A DNA stretch of 53,017 nucleotides from Richelia sinica FACHB-800 (GTDB lineage: Bacteria > Cyanobacteriota > Cyanobacteriia > Cyanobacteriales > Nostocaceae): NCBI RefSeq assembly GCF_014698825.1, contig NZ_JACJTT010000038.1, positions 1 through 53,017 of the forward strand. Direction: 5' to 3'. The notes beneath the pieces were generated by a model. That model was not told where the DNA came from. It made no database searches and saw only the letters and a list, made by a program, of their open reading frames with translations. Both the position numbers and the translations under genes were made by a program. Of the stretch, positions 17,092-24,996 are shown piece by piece. Each line of letters opens with the position of its first letter. Position 1 is the first letter of the stretch.

Positions 17092-17161
17092 AAATCGGGA
17101 TTTTGGTAATGCTCAGTTAGCGGCCAAGCTGCGAGAATTGAATATTGACCCTGAGCGTTGA
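17069..17161 (+). CDS. possible 30-residue ORF, remnant or short peptide
   Basis: In another frame overlapping the 3' end of the HD gene, a GTG start opens 30 codons that read like real protein (TPTETRNRDFG, then NAQLAAKLRELNIDPER). The TGA stop is directly followed by the ATG of the DUF1995 gene. An upstream stop closes the frame at 17060. It may be a genuine short upstream ORF coupled to the next gene, or the tail of a gene lost by deletion. I do not recognise it. Confidence 0.3.
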   Translation: MPTPTETRNRDFGNAQLAAKLRELNIDPER

Positions 17162-17914
17162 ATGATTTCCATTATGGCCGAACTGCCCACAACCCTAGAA
17201 GATGCGATCGCCCAATCTCGTGAAGCTGCCAAAGCCGCTTTAGCCGATGGTTGTACTCGTGTTCAAGTAGAGTTACTCTTTCCAGAACTCAAACCGATGC
17301 CTGTGGCCGAACAATTTCTGCCCTTGTTCGCTGAATATGAATCCCGTCTGAAGGTGTTCTTTGCTGATGCTGGTTCTGCCGCTTTAGCCCGTCGTGATTG
17401 GACAGATGTTCCCTTCCAAATTTTTGATATAGGTACAGGTAGGGCTGCTTCTCTGCAAACTAAAATTCAGCCAGAGGACGAAATTTTCCTATTTATTGCC
17501 CCCACTTCTGTGGAAGTACCCCAATTAGAAAAACTCTGTGAAACAATAGGCGATCGCCCCCTCGTTTTATTAAACCCACGTTTAGAAGATTCTGGTGTTG
17601 TTGGCATTGGTTACGCTGCTAGACAAACCCGCAAGCGGTTCATCAGCACCATTGAATCTTGTTATTACCTCCGTCCCGTTGACGACCAAACCGCAGTTTT
17701 TCGCTGTTATCCTGGACTGTGGGAAGTTTGGGTAGAAACCAACGAAGAATATCAAAAAATTGCTGAACTACCTAATAAACCTAGTGGTGATGACTTAGAC
17801 TTAATTATCGCCAGAGGACAAGCACCAACTACCACTAACACAGAAGCTGTTCCAGGGAAAAAACCCAGTGTGTTTAAGAGTTTGCAACGGTTTATCAAGG
17901 CATTAAACAGTTAA
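17162..17914 (+). CDS. DUF1995 domain protein
   Basis: The 250-residue protein matches DUF1995, a family of cyanobacteria and plastids (plant members include LPA3-like proteins linked to photosystem II assembly). It begins MAELPTTLEDAIAQSREAAKAAL and includes GCTRVQVELLFPELKPMP, FDIGTGRAASL, IAPTSVEVPQLEKL, RPLVLLNPRLED, and YYLRPVDDQTAVFRCYPGLWEVW. The start may be the ATG at 17162 or the one at 17174 (residue 5); the latter gives the usual MAEL beginning. The C-terminus carries a 25-residue linker and a basic amphipathic helix. The protein is soluble, with no catalytic motif known. Confidence 0.88.
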   Translation: MISIMAELPTTLEDAIAQSREAAKAALADGCTRVQVELLFPELKPMPVAEQFLPLFAEYESRLKVFFADAGSAALARRDWTDVPFQIFDIGTGRAASLQTKIQPEDEIFLFIAPTSVEVPQLEKLCETIGDRPLVLLNPRLEDSGVVGIGYAARQTRKRFISTIESCYYLRPVDDQTAVFRCYPGLWEVWVETNEEYQKIAELPNKPSGDDLDLIIARGQAPTTTNTEAVPGKKPSVFKSLQRFIKALNS

Positions 17915-17930
17915 AACTTGATATTAAACT

Positions 17931-17963
17931 CCCCACACTATCCCTAATGGTGACGGTGTGGGG
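17931..17963. terminator. hairpin between convergent genes
   Basis: CCCCACAC and GTGTGGGG form an 8-bp perfect stem over a 17-base loop in the 71-base gap between the convergent DUF1995 gene and gshB. There is no long T-tract, so efficiency is uncertain. Confidence 0.6.
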
Positions 17964-17985
17964 TGGCTATGAACAGGATATCAAA

Positions 17986-18957
17986 TCACTTTGGGGTGAC
18001 AGCTTTTTCCACCCATTCAATTACCTGTTTGCCTAGACGAGTGCCATCTAAACGGTCTATTTCCCGAACTCCCGTTGGACTGGTGACATTAACTTCTGTT
18101 AAAAACCCACCAATCACATCAATACCCACAAAAATTAAACCGTCCTGACGTAATTTATCAGCTAGGTGAGTACAAATTTCCTGTTCTCTGGCAGTGATGC
18201 TAGTTTGAGCAACAGTCCCACCTGTCGCCATATTATTACGGAAGTCGCTACCACTAGACAAACGATTCAAAGCACCTATAGGTTCACCATTCAAGAGAAT
18301 AATCCGCTTGTCCCCCGCTTTTGCTGCTGGGAGATAAGTTTGCACCATGACGGGAATTTTGCCTTGCTGGGTGCTGAGTTCCACAATAGAGTTAAAATTG
18401 CGATCGCCTGCTTGCAAAAATAAAATCCCCTCTCCAGCTTTATTTCCTAAGGGTTTGAGTACCGTTTCTCCCTTGGCTTCCACAAATTGTCGAATTACCT
18501 GCTTATCAGCACTGACAATAGTTTCAGGAATACATTGCACAAATTGTAGTGCATACATTTTTTCATTAGCCGCCCGGATGCCATTGGGATTATTAATCAC
18601 CAATGTTTTGCTTTGGTCAATGTAATCTAGAACATAAGTCGCAAATAGATAGGCATCGTTCACTGGTGGATCTGTTCGCATAAATACAGCATCCATGGTT
18701 TCCAGAGGTGCAAAAGAGCGATCGCTTAACTGATACCAAGGATTCGCAGCCAACCATCGGCCCTCACCTAATTCTACTGGCACCAGTTTTACCCCTTGTA
18801 AGATTGCCCATGCTTGATTATCTACCACACTCAACCAGTTAGTTTGAGTAGCGTACACCTCGTGACCTAACAATTGTGCTGCTTCCATAAGGGCAACGCT
18901 GGTATCATGACCAGGGTCAAGCTGATGGATAGGATCAATGATAAAAGCCAGTTTCAC
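17986..18957 (-). CDS. gshB: glutathione synthetase
   Basis: The enzyme joins gamma-glutamylcysteine and glycine using ATP, the last step of glutathione synthesis. The prokaryotic GshB pattern is clear: KLAFIIDPIHQLDPGHDTSVALMEAAQLLGH at the start (split here as KLAFIIDPIHQ plus LDPGHDTS), VFMRTDPPVNDAYLFATY, ATP-grasp elements ETVLKPLGNKAGEGI, YLPAAKAGDKRIILLNGEP, GLIFVGIDVIGGFLTEVNVTSPTG, and the end EIDRLDGTRLGKQVIEW. The frame is open to 19047, but a GTG at 18957 with GAGGT 7 bases upstream gives the canonical start and 323 residues. grxC lies upstream on the same strand; the two are commonly paired in cyanobacteria. Confidence 0.97.
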   Translation of the reverse strand: MKLAFIIDPIHQLDPGHDTSVALMEAAQLLGHEVYATQTNWLSVVDNQAWAILQGVKLVPVELGEGRWLAANPWYQLSDRSFAPLETMDAVFMRTDPPVNDAYLFATYVLDYIDQSKTLVINNPNGIRAANEKMYALQFVQCIPETIVSADKQVIRQFVEAKGETVLKPLGNKAGEGILFLQAGDRNFNSIVELSTQQGKIPVMVQTYLPAAKAGDKRIILLNGEPIGALNRLSSGSDFRNNMATGGTVAQTSITAREQEICTHLADKLRQDGLIFVGIDVIGGFLTEVNVTSPTGVREIDRLDGTRLGKQVIEWVEKAVTPK

Positions 18958-19262
18958 CCTTTTTACCTCAATTACCAGAGAATGTAATGACTGAGCATCG
19001 GAAAATAAAACGTGCATAAATCCCTTACTAAATAGGAGAGATAGCACGATAAAATAATTGGAGTATGCTGTTATACCAAGTGACGGAAAACAGGAAACAG
19101 GCTTCGCTGTCAGTTTCGACTACACGGTAGTTGAGCATAGTCGAAACTTAACTACCGCGTCAGCCCAACGTCACCAGTGCTAAAAGCCTTTGGATATCTA
19201 GGCTTTAGTGTGAGTTAATTTCCTCACTGCCTTATCTACAGCTATTTTGATCAAAAATTAAT
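18958..19262. other. intergenic region grxC-gshB with palindromic repeat
   Basis: The 305-base gap holds the gshB promoter region and an interspersed palindromic element (19113-19160). No coding sequence is seen. Confidence 0.4.
19113..19147. repeat. palindromic intergenic repeat
   Basis: gtttcgacta (19113-19122) pairs perfectly with tagtcgaaac (19138-19147). A nested cggtagtt / aactaccg pair (19125-19157) allows an alternative fold. Sequences of the gtttcgacta/tagtcgaaac type are dispersed repeats in Nostoc-like genomes, as I recall them. Confidence 0.7.
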
Positions 19263-19535
19263 CTAATTAGCACTTTCCACAGCTAGTAAATTATCTAACT
19301 TTCCTTGACGATCTAAAGCATGGATATCATCACAACCGCCAATATGCTCATCGTTGATAAAAATTTGTGGTAAAGACCGTCTGCCATTAGCCCTTTCTTG
19401 CATCTGACTTCTGGCAATTTCATCTCCATCAATACCGTATTCGATAAAATCTACACCTTTATTCTTGAGTAGAGTTTTTGCACGGATACAAAATGGGCAA
19501 GTAGCCCAAGTGTAAATTTCTACCTTAGCAGCCAT
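19263..19535 (-). CDS. grxC: glutaredoxin 3
   Basis: A 90-residue dithiol glutaredoxin that reduces disulfides with glutathione. The active site TCPFC (Cys13, Cys16), the cis-Pro element SLPQIFIND and the glutathione-binding GGCDDIHALDRQGKL are all present. The frame also has a GTG two codons upstream (19541). ATG at 19535 gives MAAKVEIYTW, the usual start, with GAGGTGG just before it. The gene lies upstream of gshB on the same strand, coupling glutathione synthesis and use. Confidence 0.95.
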   Translation of the reverse strand: MAAKVEIYTWATCPFCIRAKTLLKNKGVDFIEYGIDGDEIARSQMQERANGRRSLPQIFINDEHIGGCDDIHALDRQGKLDNLLAVESAN

Positions 19536-19708
19536 AACCACCTCAATTGGAAATATTTCTTAATTTTAGAACCTGGAAATATCCTACGGGAAGCCTATTC
19601 GGGCTAAGCATATTTAAGAAAAATTAATAAAATTAGCTATATTCCCGTTGTGAGGTACAATTAATTGTTTATTTAAAAACAAGACTGACTCTCAAGGATT
19701 TTTATAGC

Positions 19709-19906
19709 ATGATTGTTACTTTGATGGTAGCTTGGATTATATTTATCATCCTTTGGAAATTAGTTAAAACAACCATCAAAACTGCCTTAACCTTTGCAAC
19801 TATCGTCGTCTTATTGTATTTCGGGTTTGGTGTGACTCCACAAGATATATGGAATCAAATTACTAAAGTGGCCCAAACCTATTTACAATCATCACCAAGC
19901 CGATAA
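19709..19906 (+). CDS. small cyanobacterial membrane protein, unknown
   Basis: The 65-residue protein has two hydrophobic segments (about 2-17 and 26-44) around a short basic loop (KLVKTTIK) and an amphipathic tail with PQDIWNQITK. AAGGA lies upstream of the ATG at about 10 bases. It is divergent from grxC. The composition is convincingly protein-like, but no function is known. Confidence 0.65.
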   Translation: MIVTLMVAWIIFIILWKLVKTTIKTALTFATIVVLLYFGFGVTPQDIWNQITKVAQTYLQSSPSR

Positions 19907-19967
19907 AAGCAATTTGCTATTGTTCGCGCAGCGTGCCGTAGCCATACTCCTGTTCGCTCTGATCACT

Positions 19968-20465
19968 TTACTTCTTCGCTGAGGCAATTCTAGCTAAGGC
20001 ATCTTTCACAGTCGGGGGTAGCTGACGCATAATTTTACCCCGTTCACGGTCTAAAGCTACTAGGGTAACTTGGGCAGTAACATACAACTCCTGCCCATCA
20101 TTGGAGACAATAGTGTAATCCCAATTGATGCGAACTCCGCTCACTTCCGTCATTCTAGTTCTGACGATCGCACTCATACCAAGTTGCAATGAGCGATGAT
20201 AGCGGATTGATAATTCTACTACTGGTAAATCGCAACCCAAGGCAACTAACTCAGCAAAGTCAATACCTATAGATCGCAAACACTCTACCCGCGCTTCTTC
20301 CATCCAGGTGATATAACTACCATGCCAAGCGATACCACCATAATCTGTGTGGTGGGGTTGGACTCTAACCGGATATTGAAACCAATTCTCAAATACAGTC
20401 CTCGTAGCCTTATCAATGGCAGTGATTGGTGGTAATTGGGGTTGGTTTACTTGTTGATCTGGCAT
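19968..20465 (-). CDS. hotdog-fold acyl-CoA thioesterase (YbgC/4HBT-like)
   Basis: A 165-residue protein of the 4-hydroxybenzoyl-CoA thioesterase class. The signature HHTDYGGIAWHGSYITWMEEAR carries the catalytic Asp41 followed by the helix residues; the strands VELSIRYHRSLQLGMSAIVRTR and GQELYVTAQVTLVALD complete the fold. The frame is open to 20534, but ATG at 20465 fits the domain best. In cyanobacteria one thioesterase of this class acts on DHNA-CoA in phylloquinone synthesis; the sequence alone does not tell whether this one does. Monocistronic, convergent to the small membrane protein. Confidence 0.88.
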   Translation of the reverse strand: MPDQQVNQPQLPPITAIDKATRTVFENWFQYPVRVQPHHTDYGGIAWHGSYITWMEEARVECLRSIGIDFAELVALGCDLPVVELSIRYHRSLQLGMSAIVRTRMTEVSGVRINWDYTIVSNDGQELYVTAQVTLVALDRERGKIMRQLPPTVKDALARIASAKK

Positions 20466-20737
20466 TTTTAGTAGATGTGTGGCAGTAGTTCTGACAATGT
20501 AACTGTTTGTAAAACTTCTGCATTTTGCAGTCACCCTTGATCTTACCAGTCAATCTGTTTGATTGACAGAGTTTCTGCTCAGGATTTTGAGGTGGTCAAC
20601 ACATTATATATCAACTAGGGGATATACCATTCCGACACGGTAATGGTGAAGAGGCAATCAGACTGAAAGAATCAGACTACAATCACCAATTACCAATTAC
20701 CGAGAGTAATTCCCTCATGAACATTGATTTTGATAAA

Positions 20738-21085
20738 TTAGCACTTCTTAACCAGGGTTTTATTACCACCCGAAGAAGCCTGGATAGAATGCTTGGCAAG
20801 ATTAGCTAGTTCTTGTAGCTGGTTAATTGCCTCTGCACCTTCTAGCTTCATCAGTTCGCGGTCATCACGCATTTCTGTCCAGGTAATACCATAATCGGAT
20901 ACTAAAAACCGAATTAGGTGGTTATCTCCTAGACTCACCATAAATGATGCACTATTCATTTGGTCGCCGCAAGTATAGCAGGAAGCAGGATAACCACGTC
21001 TTTCTAGTACAATTGCCAAGGCTTGCAGGTTCATCACCAAGTCTTGTACAAATTGTCTGTGTTGATATGCCAATCTCAAAAACAC
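20738..21085 (-). CDS. DUF1815 family protein
   Basis: The 115-residue product matches the cyanobacterial DUF1815 family throughout: LAYQHRQFVQDLVMNLQALA, RRGYPASCYTCGDQMNSASF, LGDNHLIRFLVSDYGITW and EMRDDRELMKLEGAEAINQL. It includes a CysxxCys pair. It starts at GTG, with an excellent GGAGG 6 bases upstream. Function unknown; conservation across cyanobacteria suggests a basic cellular role. Confidence 0.92.
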   Translation of the reverse strand: MFLRLAYQHRQFVQDLVMNLQALAIVLERRGYPASCYTCGDQMNSASFMVSLGDNHLIRFLVSDYGITWTEMRDDRELMKLEGAEAINQLQELANLAKHSIQASSGGNKTLVKKC

Positions 21086-21879
21086 TTTTGTCCTCCAGAC
21101 ACCACAGTCATTTGAATTTCTTTTATATTTTCTTTAGATTTTCTCATTAACTAGCATTGTAAACTATTCATTACAATTTCCAGCTAGTAGTTGATTCGTT
21201 AATTGATTACCTTGCTAAGGGTAGTAGATAACGACTCTGGATACAGTATCAAACTATTCAATTTGCTAGTTACCAAGATCCGACAGAGTTACTAAAGTTA
21301 ACACCATCTCCAACTAGGTCAATCTCAACTGGTAATTTCTCTAAGTCATCCGCTTTCAGCGTAACTCAAATACTGCACTAGTCAAATCGCAAAAAGTTAG
21401 ATATTGGATTTTCCTCAGTAATATAAGGCTGAATTTATACTATTATTTCAATCAGACCTGCTTTTTCTTCAATTTGTTGGTACTTGCTTTAAGTTAAGCT
21501 GTACATGTTCTAAAGCACAGATGGGAATGATACCCTTAATCTCTTGCCCCCTACCGTTGATTTTCGTTGCTAATGGCATAGGGGAAGGAGATGTATGTTG
21601 TATGCCTGTCAGGGGTTTGAGGGTCTTAAAGCTGCAAATTTTTCCTGGCAGCTAACTCACCGTTAATGGCATTTTCAGTAGTAAAGTTAACAAAATTTAT
21701 GTTACTGGGATTAAAAATTTTGTCAATCTGCCTCAAGTTAGATCACAAAAATTTAGATAAATATTTTTAACGACAGGGTTCAGGGGAGGTGAAAGCAGAA
21801 GTTGAGGATGAGGTATAGGGGAGAGTAATTTTGCCCTTGTTCTGTTCCTACTTCACTTTCACCTGTTCCCTGTCACTAA
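21086..21879. other. 794-bp gene-free region
   Basis: No convincing coding frame exists on either strand. Two hairpins can be drawn: CCCCCTA (21547) with TAGGGG (21579), and AGCTGC / GCAGCT around 21630-21652. A GGGG/AGGAG-rich stretch follows at 21581-21595. The region could hold a small RNA or a decayed gene, but I see nothing that identifies one. Confidence 0.35.
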
Positions 21880-22095
21880 TTAAACTACAGTCCACCAACC
21901 GAAGGCTGGGCCGATAAAACGAATTGTCACCCATGCAACTACCATGAGGATAATTCCTGCCCAAGCACCGCGAGTAGTCCAAGTCACAAAAAGTTCGGCT
22001 TGAGTTTTGGTGATAGGAACCCAAGGCAAGATGCGAGTTGTGTCTTGGCCGTATTTGTCACCTAAGGTAGATTGACGGCGTTTTGCTTCACCCAT
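21880..22095 (-). CDS. DUF2839 family small membrane protein
   Basis: The 71-residue protein begins MGEAKRRQSTLGDKYGQ and contains ILPWVPITKTQAELFVTWTTRG, followed by one transmembrane helix (AWAGIILMVVAWVTIRFIG). This matches DUF2839, a cyanobacterial family of about 70 residues and unknown function. It lies 61 bases downstream of the DinG-like gene on the same strand. Confidence 0.92.
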   Translation of the reverse strand: MGEAKRRQSTLGDKYGQDTTRILPWVPITKTQAELFVTWTTRGAWAGIILMVVAWVTIRFIGPAFGWWTVV

Positions 22096-22156
22096 AGTTA
22101 GTGCTTCCCAAATTCAAAGTACAATTTTAGATTTTAATTAGTCCTTAGCCTAGAAA

Positions 22157-23704
22157 CTAAGCTGAATTCTCTTCATTAGAGGCAGAAAACATATTGGGAT
22201 CAAGATAGTTCAGACGTGCTAGGGGGCTGAGGGCAGAAAGGATTTGCGCTCCATAGCTACGGTTGACGACACGACTATCAAGTAGGGCAACAATACCTTG
22301 ATTTTCGCGCACAGGTGCGATCGCTCGTTGCAATTCATTCAATGCAGTGGGCAATAAGTATAACCGAAACCAATCCTGGTGCGATCGCTTGTAATAAGCC
22401 ACCCTCCCCGCTACCAAAGGATTTTCCAAGGATGGCAAAGGCAATGTTGCAATAATTAACAATTGAGGTGCAGGTAACACAGTTTGATGTTCTCGCCAAA
22501 ATTCCCAACCAGTCACCAAAATCCCATTTTCATCAAGACAGGTTTTCTCCACCTGCACCCGCGAACCAAACTCCGAAGCCAAAATTGCCCCAACCCTGGA
22601 CTTAAGGGGGACATCTCCCACCAATACCACCGTCAGACCTGGTGCAGTAGCACTCAAACACACCAAAGTCCTCACTTTGTGAATCAATGCCCCTTGGAAT
22701 TCTGGAGTATTGGGTAAAGGCAATTGGTAGGGGACATACAACTGAATTGCTTCCCCTTGATTCTCCGTCGAAAACTTTAAACAAGTTAAATCGCCTAAAC
22801 CAAAGTGTTTGCGGAACAAAGGCGCTTCCGTCTCTGGTTCCAAAGCACTACCCACCAACACCACAGGCTGACGCTGCCAAATAGGTGAGAGGATATCGCT
22901 TAATTCCAAAGGTGTATTGTGGAGCGAAAATAAACCTTGACGACGGGCAATAGTCGCCCAAAACAGATGGGGAGATAAAGAGGAAGTTTGCCAATTTTGG
23001 AACTTATGCCAAAAACTAGCCCAAATTTCTGGCATTTCCTCTAGTTGTAGAGATTCATACAAACTTTGTAAAATTTCCGTCTCTGGCTGGGAAATCACAT
23101 AACAATCATAGGGATTAGCAGGATGCTGAAATAATTCATGGGTCAGTTGTACCCGTGCTTCCCGAATGACATCCGCTTGGCCAGGACAAGCCAGCATCAG
23201 TTGATCCCAATCATGGGGTTGAATCACCTCCGTCAACTGAGAACTGACCCAAGCTTCTAAGTCATCCACACCATCGATAATAGTGGGAATATTGGCAGGA
23301 AACTGATTACTGCCCGTCAATTGAGCTTTAAACCAAGCTTCTGGGGAAGTTAATAGCAAACCTTGAAAATCAGAACTAGGCCAGGAGTCACCTGTTCTAA
23401 TTGGCTTATTCGCAGGCAGCCATTGTTGCAACCGGGGAATTTCTACTTTCAACAATCGCTGTTGTACTGTCTCTGGAGCCACTATAGTCACAGCACCAGG
23501 CCACATCAGTGCCGAGGCCACAAAACTAGTGCGATACAGTCCTTGATAGCCACAAACGGCCCCAACTTGAATTAAGGCACTACGTCCCAACCGCAGAGCG
23601 CGTGCTACCAACCGTGCCATCGTTAAATGATGGGGCCAGGAAGGGAAACCCGCCTGCGATCGGAGGAAGTTATGTAATGACAAATGAACTTCTGCTTCAA
23701 TCAC
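22157..23704 (-). CDS. degenerate DinG/Rad3-like helicase homologue
   Basis: The 515-residue protein resembles DinG-type superfamily 2 helicases, but key motifs are altered. The Walker A region reads QVGAVCGYQGLYRTSF, with no GKT/GKS, and the DEAH-like site reads IIDGVDD. The C-terminal half keeps the helicase scaffold: GRVAYYKRSHQDWFRLYLLPTALNELQRAI, then RENQGIVALLDSRVVNRSYGAQIL, which parallels the DinG motif around Q-GR-IRS-D-G. The protein therefore probably lacks ATPase activity. Family members are annotated as helicase C-terminal proteins in cyanobacteria. A structural or nucleic-acid-binding role is possible (inference). It is followed by the DUF2839 gene on the same strand. Confidence 0.75.
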   Translation of the reverse strand: MIEAEVHLSLHNFLRSQAGFPSWPHHLTMARLVARALRLGRSALIQVGAVCGYQGLYRTSFVASALMWPGAVTIVAPETVQQRLLKVEIPRLQQWLPANKPIRTGDSWPSSDFQGLLLTSPEAWFKAQLTGSNQFPANIPTIIDGVDDLEAWVSSQLTEVIQPHDWDQLMLACPGQADVIREARVQLTHELFQHPANPYDCYVISQPETEILQSLYESLQLEEMPEIWASFWHKFQNWQTSSLSPHLFWATIARRQGLFSLHNTPLELSDILSPIWQRQPVVLVGSALEPETEAPLFRKHFGLGDLTCLKFSTENQGEAIQLYVPYQLPLPNTPEFQGALIHKVRTLVCLSATAPGLTVVLVGDVPLKSRVGAILASEFGSRVQVEKTCLDENGILVTGWEFWREHQTVLPAPQLLIIATLPLPSLENPLVAGRVAYYKRSHQDWFRLYLLPTALNELQRAIAPVRENQGIVALLDSRVVNRSYGAQILSALSPLARLNYLDPNMFSASNEENSA

Positions 23705-23868
23705 GCGCTTTTAATCCCATAACAGTGACTTTTTCCGAATTGCCCCACTTCTATTATGTTGTCATTAGTTAACTGAGTTTAGGAGTATGCCTTACGCTAC
23801 GCTATTTAGGAGAAAACTAGCAGCATAGACATTTAGAGATAAAGAAGAGTAGAACTTGATCATTCTGT

Positions 23869-23895
23869 AACTCCTGCAACTTCTGCAACTCCTGA
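23869..23895 (+). repeat. 9-bp tandem repeat
   Basis: aactcctgc, aacttctgc, aactcctga: three imperfect copies in the 233-base gap between the divergent DinG-like and M48 genes. Confidence 0.7.
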
Positions 23896-23937
23896 ATTCT
23901 TCCCCAACCACTGATTATTCACAAATTTCCCCGCATT

Positions 23938-24900
23938 ATGCCAACTTACACAGGAATTTCCAGCGAAGCCTTTAGGCATCCACTGGATCGCCAAGCCGAG
24001 CAAGCTTTACGCAGTTTACCGGGATTTGATTTAATCGCTCGTAAATTTGTGGAATTTGTCTACGAACGCCCTCAGTTAGTCTATCTCATGGGTAACTCCA
24101 TCCAAGTTGGGCCACGCCAATATTCCACGATTTACCAGATGTTTCGGGAATGTGTGCGGGATTTGGATATTTACCCAGAACCTGCACTGTTTGTCTCACA
24201 AAATCCCCAAGCAAATAGCTATGCAATGGGGCAAGACCATCCTTACATAGTTATTAATTCAGGAATACTCGACTTACTGGACGAAGCCGAAATTCGGGCA
24301 GTGTTAGCCCATGAACTGGGGCATATTAAGTGTGGTCATACTATTTTAATTCAAATGGCGATGTGGGCTATGAATGCTGCTTCCATCATCAGTGAATTAA
24401 CCTTTGGTATAGGTAATTTTGTTGGTCAAGCTTTAATTTACGCCTTTTTTGAATGGCGGCGCAAAGCAGAGTTATCGGCAGATCGTGCAGCTATGTTGGT
24501 GCTTGATGACTTAAATACAGTTATGTCAACGATGATGAAAATATCGGGTGGCAGTAACAAATATGCCCACGAATGTAGTTTACAGGAATTCATCAAACAA
24601 TCAGAGAATTATCAAGCATTAGATGAAAATGGATTGAATCAAGTATACAAATTCTTGATGTATAGTGGCGCACAAGGAATGATGCTGACTCATCCCTTTC
24701 CTGTAGAACGTGTGCACTATTTACAGACTTGGGTGGTGTCTGAGGAGTATCAGCAAATCAAGAATGGTAATTATCAGCGATCGCCTGCCACTGGTGCTGT
24801 TAATGTTAAACCAGAAACACCAGAATCTGAAGCGGAAAAACTCCGGCGACAAATTGAAGAATTGCAAAAAGAAATTGACAAAATGAAAAAATCTGATTAA
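23938..24900 (+). CDS. M48 family zinc metallopeptidase
   Basis: The 320-residue protein is a HtpX/Ste24-class peptidase. The zinc motif is His125-Glu-Leu-Gly-His129 in AVLAHELGHIKCGHT, and the third ligand Glu178 lies in RRKAELSADRAA. A hydrophobic segment (about 135-172) between them is weakly membrane-like. The N-terminal part (FRHPLDRQAEQALRSLPGFDLI and QVGPRQYSTIYQMFRECVRDL) is typical of the cyanobacterial branch. The C-terminal 35 residues form a charged coiled coil (SEAEKLRRQIEELQKEIDK). There is no signal peptide, so it is likely membrane-associated or cytosolic. It probably degrades misfolded proteins (family knowledge). Confidence 0.92.
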   Translation: MPTYTGISSEAFRHPLDRQAEQALRSLPGFDLIARKFVEFVYERPQLVYLMGNSIQVGPRQYSTIYQMFRECVRDLDIYPEPALFVSQNPQANSYAMGQDHPYIVINSGILDLLDEAEIRAVLAHELGHIKCGHTILIQMAMWAMNAASIISELTFGIGNFVGQALIYAFFEWRRKAELSADRAAMLVLDDLNTVMSTMMKISGGSNKYAHECSLQEFIKQSENYQALDENGLNQVYKFLMYSGAQGMMLTHPFPVERVHYLQTWVVSEEYQQIKNGNYQRSPATGAVNVKPETPESEAEKLRRQIEELQKEIDKMKKSD

Positions 24901-24996
24901 GTACTTAAAAATTTAGAGAACCAGGGAGAGCATTCAGCCCTCCCCTCATATCCCAAATCAAGCCACAAGCGATCGCACTGTAAAATCTTCAAATTG

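Noticed and set aside
19968-20465. Thioesterase as the DHNA-CoA thioesterase of phylloquinone synthesis
   Set aside because: The sequence shows only the general 4HBT/YbgC pattern and differs from the known cyanobacterial DHNA-CoA enzyme as I recall it.
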